Origin: Roseomonas gilardii | GTDB taxonomy: Bacteria; Pseudomonadota; Alphaproteobacteria; Acetobacterales; Acetobacteraceae | DNA length: 64,000 nt | Assembly: GCF_001941945.1 (NCBI RefSeq) | Contig: NZ_CP015583.1 | Coordinates: 1,626,001-1,690,000, forward strand | Direction: 5' to 3' | Shown: in pieces, positions 55,730-64,000 of the stretch | Layout: each line of letters begins with the position of its first letter | How positions within the stretch are numbered: position 1 is the first letter of the stretch | Translations under genes and position numbers: made by a program | The notes under the pieces: model-generated | Database searches by the model: none | Told to the model about the DNA's origin: nothing | The model's input: the letters and a program-made list of their open reading frames with translations, nothing else

Positions 55730-56233
55730 ATGAATATGAAGCGCATGCGCGGCCGTGGCGGCCACCGTCATGGCGGCGGCGGCCAACAGGGCGGAGGTGG
55801 CGGTGGCGGCGGCGGTTTCCGCCAAAGCGGCCAGCAGCCGATGAACCGGAACCACGTGTTCGACTCTTCCGGACCGGATATGCGGATGCGGGGCACGGCC
55901 CAGCAGCTTTTCGAGAAGTATCTCCAGCTCGGCCGCGACGCGACCGGCTCTGGCGACCGCGTGATGGCGGAAAGCTATTTCCAGCACGCCGAGCACTATT
56001 TCCGCATCCTGAACGCCATGACCCAGGCGCAGCAGCAGAACCAGCCGGGCGATCGCCAGAACGGCGACCGGCAGAATGGCGAGCGCAATGGCGACCGGCG
56101 CCGCTGGCAGAACAGTGCCGGCAGCGACGACCAGGGCCAGGGCGGCGAGCCGGGCGAGGGTGAGGAACAGGGCCTCAATGGCCATTCCGACAGCGACGAC
56201 GCCTCGGACGACCCTCGCCACCCCATCCAGTGA
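55730..56233 (+). CDS. DUF4167 domain-containing protein
   Basis: A 167-residue protein of an alphaproteobacterial family of unknown function. Starts with a basic Gly/His/Arg-rich segment (MNMKRMRGRGGHRHGGGG and a run of nine Gly), then the conserved core NRNHVFDSSGPDMRMRGTA, FEKYLQLGRDA and YFQHAEHYFRIL, and a polar, acidic, repetitive tail (DRQNGDRQNGERNGDRR). The RG-rich start and polar tail suggest RNA or nucleic-acid binding, but this is only inference. It commonly follows prmC in alphaproteobacteria. Confidence 0.9.
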   Translation: MNMKRMRGRGGHRHGGGGQQGGGGGGGGGFRQSGQQPMNRNHVFDSSGPDMRMRGTAQQLFEKYLQLGRDATGSGDRVMAESYFQHAEHYFRILNAMTQAQQQNQPGDRQNGDRQNGERNGDRRRWQNSAGSDDQGQGGEPGEGEEQGLNGHSDSDDASDDPRHPIQ

Positions 56234-56378
56234 CGATGGCGCCCTGACGCCGGCCCGGTGACGACCGTCCGGTAACGGGCCGGTCCGTCCGGGCGGGCGT
56301 CCCGCCGCGTGGGACAGGCGGCCTGGCCGCCCTCCCGGCCCAGCCCCCTTCGGACGGGCCGGGCCGAGAGGCCGTGCT

Positions 56379-58577
56379 TCAGGTGATGACCGCCACCTCG
56401 ACATCGCCGCGCCGGCCCAGGACGTTCAGCGACACGCTGCCGTCCGTGCCGTGGCGACGCAGCCGGACATCGACGCTGGCGTCGTTCAGCGTCAGGTTGT
56501 CGATGCGCAGCTCTTCCAGCCAGGGCGGCAGGACCGGATGGAGGAAGCGGATCACCCGCATTTCCGGCCGGAAGGAAATCCCCAGCATGGCGCCGATCAC
56601 CGCGAAGGCGCTTGCGGCGGCCCAGGCCTGCGGCAGGCAGGCGACCGGATAGGCGGTCGGCCCCTCGGCATCGATACGCGGGAAGCCGCAGAAGAGTTCC
56701 GGCAGGCGCTTCATGTCCACGGCCAGCGCCGTGTCGAAGAGCCCGCTGGCGAGGCGCTCCAGGGCCTCGTTCATGCCATAGCGCTTCAGCCCCATGGCGA
56801 TCAGCCCGTTGTCGTGCGGCCAGACGCTGCCATTGTGGTAGGACATCGGGTTGTAGCGGGCCTCGCCCTCTGGGATGGTCCGGATGCCCCAGCCGCAGAA
56901 GGATCGCGGGTGCAGCAGGGTCTCGGCGAGTTGCGCCGCCCGTTCCGGCAGGGCGAGGCCGGTCAGCAGGGCATGGCCGGCATTGCTGTTGCGGACGCGG
57001 CAGGGGCGGTTCTCCCCATCCAGCGCCAGGGCGTAGGTCCCGAGATCCTCGCACCAGAAGAGGCGATCCACGGTGTCCCGTAGCGCGTCGGCCCTTGCCA
57101 GCCAGTCCCGCGCGGCCTCCCCCTCCACGCTGAGCAGGTTGGCCAGTTGCGCCGCGCCGCGCCAGGCCGCCTCGGCATAGGCCTGCACCTCGATCAGCGC
57201 GATCGGCGCGTCGGCGAGGCGGCCATCGGCGTGGAAGACGCTGTCGAAACTGTCCTTCCAGCCCTGGTTGACCAGCCCGTTCACCGAGCGCCGGTCATAG
57301 CGGAGCAGCCCGTCCTCGCCCGATCCGCCATGTGCCTCCATCCAGCCCAGGGCCCGGACGACGGCCGGCCAGATCTCGCGGATCGTCGCGAGGTCGCCGC
57401 TGCGCTCTGCATAGGCGGCGGCGAGCACCACGAAGAGCGGCGTGGAATCGACCGAGCCATAGTACTGGCCGAAGGGGACCTCCCCCAGCGCCGCCATCTC
57501 GCCGCGGCGCATCTCGTGCAGGATCTTGCCCGGCTCGGCGTCCCGCTTCGGGTCCAGCGTCTCCGCCTGATGCGCGGCCAGGAAGCGCAGCGTTCCGCGC
57601 GCCAGGAAAGGGTCCACCCAAAGGCATTGCAACGCCGAGATCAGGCTGTCCCGCCCGAAGGGGCAGGAGAACCAGGGAATGCCGGCATAGGGGAAGGGGC
57701 CCTGGGGCATGCTGGTGGTGAGCATGGCCAGATCGGCCTGGGAGCGGTGGACCCAGTCATTGAAGGCGGCGTTGGAGGTATGGACCATGGCCCGCTCCTC
57801 CACCCGCCGCATGGTCCAGCGCCGCAGGTCGCCCAGCAGCGTCTCGAAATCCGGCACCGGCTCCGGTGCCCGGTCGCTGCGGAGACAGCGGATGGTCACG
57901 CCGAGATGCCAGGATTCGCCGGGCTCCAGGGCGAGCTGCCAGATGCTCTCGCGGCCCTGGTGGCGGGCCGGCCGGGGCTCGAAGATCAGGTCGGTGTTGC
58001 GGATGACGCCATCCAGCCCGGTATAGCCGAGGCGTATCCCGGCCCCGGTCTTGGCCACGGCGTGCCTTTCGCCGCGGCGGGCGCGCTTCATGCCGCGCAC
58101 CTCGAAGATGTCGGCGAAATCGGCGGAATGGGTGAGCGAGATCTCGAAGCTCAGCGGCTTGTCGCCGAAATTCTCGACATAGAGACGCTCCTGCACCACG
58201 CCCGGGCCCAGGACCATCTTCCGCTGCAGATGCAGCGTGTCCCGCTTCAGTACCGTCCCGTCGGTCAGGTGCAGGTCGGGATTGGTCATGTTGATGGAAA
58301 GCAGCGCGTTGTCCTGGCTGACCGCCGAGGACAGCAGCAGCGGCCGGATGCCACCCAGGCGCAGCGACATGCGCGACAGATGGCGAGCGTCGTCGTGGAA
58401 CAGGCCCTCCGCCGTGTTCCCGATCGCCTGGGCATCGCCGTAGTGATCCAGGACCAGGAAGGTGTCGCCGCATTTCAGCGTCCGGGGCCGGTAGAGGCTC
58501 AGGGCCGTGGCGGCGGTCGCGGCGATCGCCCATTCCCCTTCCGTGTTGACGACGGATGGCGCCGGCGAATCGTTCAT
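56379..58577 (-). CDS. Amylo-alpha-1,6-glucosidase / glycogen debranching-type protein
   Basis: A 732-residue soluble protein with an N-terminal GDE_N_bis beta domain (TLKCGDTFLVLDHYGDAQ, GLFHDDARHLSRM) and a C-terminal (alpha/alpha)6 barrel (GIPWFSCPFGRDSLISALQ, QYYGSVDSTPLFVVL, NQGWKDSFDS, SYHNGSVWPHDNGLIAMG). These are the hallmarks of the bacterial debranching/GH63-like family. The true substrate could be glycogen, trehalose-type or other alpha-glucans. The ATG at 58577 is used. A GT4 glycosyltransferase lies upstream on the same strand, but a terminator separates them. Confidence 0.87.
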   Translation of the reverse strand: MNDSPAPSVVNTEGEWAIAATAATALSLYRPRTLKCGDTFLVLDHYGDAQAIGNTAEGLFHDDARHLSRMSLRLGGIRPLLLSSAVSQDNALLSINMTNPDLHLTDGTVLKRDTLHLQRKMVLGPGVVQERLYVENFGDKPLSFEISLTHSADFADIFEVRGMKRARRGERHAVAKTGAGIRLGYTGLDGVIRNTDLIFEPRPARHQGRESIWQLALEPGESWHLGVTIRCLRSDRAPEPVPDFETLLGDLRRWTMRRVEERAMVHTSNAAFNDWVHRSQADLAMLTTSMPQGPFPYAGIPWFSCPFGRDSLISALQCLWVDPFLARGTLRFLAAHQAETLDPKRDAEPGKILHEMRRGEMAALGEVPFGQYYGSVDSTPLFVVLAAAYAERSGDLATIREIWPAVVRALGWMEAHGGSGEDGLLRYDRRSVNGLVNQGWKDSFDSVFHADGRLADAPIALIEVQAYAEAAWRGAAQLANLLSVEGEAARDWLARADALRDTVDRLFWCEDLGTYALALDGENRPCRVRNSNAGHALLTGLALPERAAQLAETLLHPRSFCGWGIRTIPEGEARYNPMSYHNGSVWPHDNGLIAMGLKRYGMNEALERLASGLFDTALAVDMKRLPELFCGFPRIDAEGPTAYPVACLPQAWAAASAFAVIGAMLGISFRPEMRVIRFLHPVLPPWLEELRIDNLTLNDASVDVRLRRHGTDGSVSLNVLGRRGDVEVAVIT

Positions 58578-58714
58578 GCTGTCTCTGCCCCTGTTGCTCT
58601 CTGCGGAAGCGCCGTTCCAGGGCCAGCCCCGGCCACGCCCCCGGCAGGGGCGCCGCACGGGACGCGGCTCGGCCTTCTCCGGCCCGAGGGCCATGGAAGG
58701 ACCGGAGAGGAACG

Positions 58715-58745
58715 GAAAAGGCAGTCCGACCCCACCGGACTGCCT
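58715..58745 (-). terminator. Rho-independent terminator after the GT4 gene
   Basis: On the minus strand AGGCAGTCCG and CGGACTGCCT form a perfect 10-bp stem with a 7-base loop, followed by TTTT. It lies 80 bases after the glycosyltransferase stop and 140 bases before the debranching gene. Confidence 0.8.
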
Positions 58746-58824
58746 CAACTTCCGCTTGCGGGGCGGAGTTTCCCGGAAGCGGCCGGCGCCTGTCCAGGGG
58801 GACATGCGCCGGTCCGCAACCGTA

Positions 58825-59877
58825 TCAGACGGCCCGCAGAACCGCCGGCCGCTGCTGCGCGATCATCCCGTGGTAGAGGGCGAGATGGTCCTCGGCCATG
58901 CGGCGGGCGGTGAAGCGCTCCTCGAAGCAGGCCCGGACCTTGTGGCGGCTCAGCTCGCCCAGGCGCTTCACGGCGGCCACGGCATTCACCTCGTCATGCA
59001 CGATGAAGCCGGAGCGGCCGGGATCGATCACCTCCGGCACGGAGCCGTGGCTGAAGGCGATCACCGGGGTGCCGCAGGACATGGCCTCGATCATCACCAG
59101 GCCGAAGGGCTCGGGCCAGCAGATCGGCATCAGCAGGGCGCGGGCCTTGCCGAGGAAGGCGGCCTTTTCCTGCTCGTTGATCTCGCCGATGAACTCCACG
59201 CCGGGGCCGTCCAGCATCGGCCGGATGACCTCGTCGAAATAGTCCTTGTCGGCGCGGTCCACCTTGGCGGCGATCTTCAGCGGAATGCCGGCTGCGCGGG
59301 CGATGCGGATCGCGGCGTCCGGTCCCTTCTCCGGCGAGATGCGGCCCAGGAAGGCAAGGTAGCCGCCCTCGCCCTCGCCATAGGGCAGCAGGTCCTTGGG
59401 CAGGCCGTGCAGGATGGTGCCCGCCCAGTTCACGTTCTTCAGCGGACGGCGCTGCGAATCGGAGATCGAGATGAAGGGCGCCCGCGGATAGGCATCCATC
59501 AGCGGCTGGAGCTCCTTGAGGTCGAGCCGGCCGTGGAAGGTGGTGACGTAGGGCGTGTCCCGCTCCCGCATCACGGGGAGCTGGAAATGGTCGATGTGGA
59601 AATGCACGATGTCGAACTGGTCGAGCATGTCCACGACCCGCGTCACCGCCAGCACATGCGGCGAGACCGGGTCGCGCGACTCCGGGTCCAGGCGCAGGGC
59701 CATCGGCACGACCGCTTCCAGATTGGCGCTGGTGATGCTGTCGCCGGAAGCGAAGAGGGTCACGTCATGCCCCATCGCGACCAGTTCCTCGGTCAGGTAG
59801 GAGACGATACGCTCGGTTCCCCCGTACAGCTTGGGGGGGACGGCCTCGGCCAGCGGGGCCACCTGGGCGATACGCAT
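58825..59877 (-). CDS. Glycosyltransferase family 4 protein
   Basis: A 350-residue GT-B retaining glycosyltransferase. N-terminal domain with PPKLYGGTERIVSYLTEELV (acceptor side) and DIVHFHIDHF; C-terminal donor domain with YLAFLGRISPEKGPD and the E-x7-E signature EPFGLVMIEAMSCGTP. Donor and acceptor unknown; family members of this type often sit with glycan-debranching proteins like the one downstream. The ATG at 59877 (MRIAQVAPLAE) is the natural family start; GGAG lies about 11 bases before it. Confidence 0.88.
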   Translation of the reverse strand: MRIAQVAPLAEAVPPKLYGGTERIVSYLTEELVAMGHDVTLFASGDSITSANLEAVVPMALRLDPESRDPVSPHVLAVTRVVDMLDQFDIVHFHIDHFQLPVMRERDTPYVTTFHGRLDLKELQPLMDAYPRAPFISISDSQRRPLKNVNWAGTILHGLPKDLLPYGEGEGGYLAFLGRISPEKGPDAAIRIARAAGIPLKIAAKVDRADKDYFDEVIRPMLDGPGVEFIGEINEQEKAAFLGKARALLMPICWPEPFGLVMIEAMSCGTPVIAFSHGSVPEVIDPGRSGFIVHDEVNAVAAVKRLGELSRHKVRACFEERFTARRMAEDHLALYHGMIAQQRPAVLRAV

Positions 59878-60280
59878 TCTCGAAGTCTCTCCTCGATACG
59901 GTCCGGTACAGGACGGGTCCGCTGGCGAGGATCGGAGGCAGCCCCGGGCCGGGGCTGGCCTCAGACTCCGGGCGGTTATTTCGCATAAGCGAAGAACCGC
60001 CCATCCGGTTTCGTCCTGCACGATGGTGCCGTGCAACAGGACACAGTTGCGCCGCGTCTCTGGACGCCATCAGGGCCGCATTGCGGCGTTTTCGTGGCGG
60101 CACGGGAACGGATCGGTTCCGGGGCATGACCACGGGGCATCAAGCGGAGCCGGCTTTTCCGTCCGTGGAAGGCCATGCCCCGAGGGCGGGGACCGCCGGC
60201 CGGAACCGCCGCCTCGGCCCATCCCACTGATCCCACAGGGTCCTGAGCGTCCTGGCATGGTGTCCGGCCGAGGAGGGTGG

Positions 60281-61033
60281 TCAGACCGGTTCCAGGGAAT
60301 CGCCCACCGCCACGCGGCCGCCTTCCAGCACGGCGGCATGCACGCCCAGATCCGCATGGCCGAAATGCTCCCGGAGCAGACGTGGCACGTCGCAGTCCCG
60401 CTCCCCGGACTCCAGATCCACCTGGGTCGCCGGGCAGCGCACCGTGCGCTTGAAGACCTCCAGTCGCGCACCGCCCAGCAGAACCTCCTGTCCCAGCCAG
60501 CCGAACTCGGCCCAGGCGGGCAGGCCGGAGAAATAGATATTGGCGCGGAAGCGGAGCGGGTCGAGCCGACGGCCGATAGCCTCCTCCAGTGCCCGCAGGC
60601 TGGCCAGGTTGAGCAGGGAGACGCCCTTGCGCTTCTGGTCGGTGAAGGCATGGCCCGGCGCCTCGACGAATCGGAGCTGGCCGCGAGCCTCCTCGCCGAG
60701 GAATCGGGTCACGAAATCGGAAAGCGTGGCGCGGCCCTCGGCGGTGCGCGTGGATGCCGCGATCCGTTCCTCGCCGGGGCCCCGGATCACCAGGAGACCG
60801 GAGCGCGAGTCGAAGGCGCTGTGCAGCAGGGCCACCCGGGCATTCGCCATCAGGCAGGCGAAGTTCTGCTTCGGCAGGAAACGCGGCGCGGCCTCGTCGA
60901 AGGGCGCGTCGCCCTGCGCAAGGGCGAAGCGGCGATCATGCGGGATGACCTCGCCCTCCGCGAGCGTGATCTCCTCCAGGCTCTCGGCGCTCAGCCCTTT
61001 GACCGGGTAGCGGTAGAGATGTTCGATGCGCAT
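60281..61033 (-). CDS. MOSC domain-containing protein
   Basis: A 250-residue protein with an N-terminal MOSC beta-barrel domain (IEHLYRYPVKGLSAESLEEI, DRRFAL) and a C-terminal MOSC domain with the conserved Cys in VFKRTVRCPATQVD and FGHADLGVHAAVLEGG. Such proteins bind or transfer the sulfurated molybdenum cofactor, or act in N-hydroxylated compound reduction (YcbX/mARC-like). It fits with the Mo-cofactor genes at 16-19 kb but is not linked to them. Divergent from clpB. Confidence 0.88.
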   Translation of the reverse strand: MRIEHLYRYPVKGLSAESLEEITLAEGEVIPHDRRFALAQGDAPFDEAAPRFLPKQNFACLMANARVALLHSAFDSRSGLLVIRGPGEERIAASTRTAEGRATLSDFVTRFLGEEARGQLRFVEAPGHAFTDQKRKGVSLLNLASLRALEEAIGRRLDPLRFRANIYFSGLPAWAEFGWLGQEVLLGGARLEVFKRTVRCPATQVDLESGERDCDVPRLLREHFGHADLGVHAAVLEGGRVAVGDSLEPV

Positions 61034-61152
61034 GACGGCTAACCTCTTGAACTCCCTGTTCGAGCGTTACCACATCGGAGGCAGCAACGGCGCCCCCATT
61101 GCCTGATCAGGGATGGACGGTGCCGGTCGCCTCAAAGGAGGGGCCATAACAG

Positions 61153-63747
<2,595 letters not shown>

Positions 63748-63754
63748 CGGACCT

Positions 63755-63783
63755 GTCCCGGGGAGAGGCTTCCTCCCCGGGAC
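63755..63783 (+). terminator. Hairpin terminator after clpB
   Basis: GTCCCGGGGAG and CTCCCCGGGAC form a perfect 11-bp stem with loop AGGCTTC, eight bases after the clpB stop. No T tract follows. Confidence 0.65.
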
Positions 63784-63837
63784 GACCGGCTCCGGGGCAC
63801 CATGTGACGATAGGGTGAAAAAATCGCCCGGAGGGGG

Positions 63838-63866
63838 TTTACCGGCTTCGCCAGCCCCCATATAAG
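63838..63866 (+). promoter_or_regulatory. Good sigma-70 promoter facing out of the window
   Basis: TTTACC and TATAAG are separated by exactly 17 bases and followed by a GC-rich discriminator. About 130 bases of non-coding sequence follow to the window edge, so the product begins beyond base 64000 and has a long leader. A structural RNA is possible, but none can be seen. Confidence 0.6.
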
Positions 63867-64000
63867 GCGGCCCACGGACGGCGGGGTTGGTTCTGAGGAG
63901 CTGACGGGGCGCTGGGCCGTGATCCCCTGAGGGGTGTGCTGATTTGTCTGGATGTGTCTTTCCGGTGAGGGAGGATGGTCCGGGGGATTGGTCGTCCTGT

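Noticed and set aside
61046..61051. CTTGAA upstream of clpB as a heat-shock (RpoH) -35
   Set aside because: The hexamer matches, but no CCCCAT-like or CYTATNT-like -10 occurs at a workable distance, so I do not call a heat-shock promoter.

Overview
The window is a continuous stretch of GC-rich bacterial chromosome with about 45 recognisable genes and very little spacer DNA. I see no rRNA or tRNA gene, insertion sequence, prophage or CRISPR array. The gene set points to an alphaproteobacterium of the Acetobacteraceae, probably Roseomonas or a close relative. The clues are a fused BcsA-BcsB cellulose synthase, a DUF4167 protein, FabI, UbiG, PdxH, a Dct C4-dicarboxylate system and strong G/C bias at third codon positions. 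The genus is an inference; no database search was possible.

Layout. 1-4.6 kb: chorismate synthase (cut by the window edge) and fabI, divergent from pdxH, an APH/P-loop kinase fusion and a UspA protein. 4.6-10.1 kb (minus strand): an SDR with a Tat-type signal, an orphan dipeptide/oligopeptide-type binding protein, an M20 amidohydrolase and a D-2-hydroxyacid dehydrogenase. 10.2-15.1 kb: dctD-dctB divergent from dctA, with a sigma-54 promoter and upstream dyads between them. 15.1-19.1 kb: an MDR reductase and the molybdenum-cofactor genes mobB-moeA and, on the other strand, mobA. 19.1-26.9 kb: a nucleobase block (URC1, URC4, upp, adenine deaminase, NCS2 permease) divergent from a RutR-like TetR repressor with a perfect 16-bp palindromic operator.

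27.0-38.3 kb is a five-gene cellulose operon: GH8 endoglucanase, Pro-rich CcpA/BcsP-like protein, BcsQ, fused BcsAB and BcsC. It combines an Acetobacteraceae-style fused synthase with BcsQ and has no bcsD. 38.4-45.6 kb: an NDUFAF5-type methyltransferase, ComF, glutaredoxin, a DUF1178 protein, a LOV-domain hybrid histidine kinase, an acetylpolyamine amidohydrolase and a small lipoprotein gene that appears frameshifted. 45.6-56.2 kb is mostly core metabolism and translation: ubiG, lysC, a nitronate monooxygenase-like protein, a RodZ-like protein, ispG, a ComB-like phosphatase, hisS, prfA, prmC and DUF4167. 56.4-63.7 kb: an amylo-1,6-glucosidase-type protein, a GT4 glycosyltransferase, a MOSC protein and clpB. 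The last 250 bases hold a strong hairpin and a good outward-facing promoter for whatever follows.

The parts most worth a second look are the URC-type uracil catabolism block with its operator, the hybrid cellulose operon with its fast-evolving Pro-rich member, the textbook sigma-54/DctD control region, a tandem repeat inserted in the DctB ATPase domain, the LOV kinase, and the frameshifted lipoprotein.
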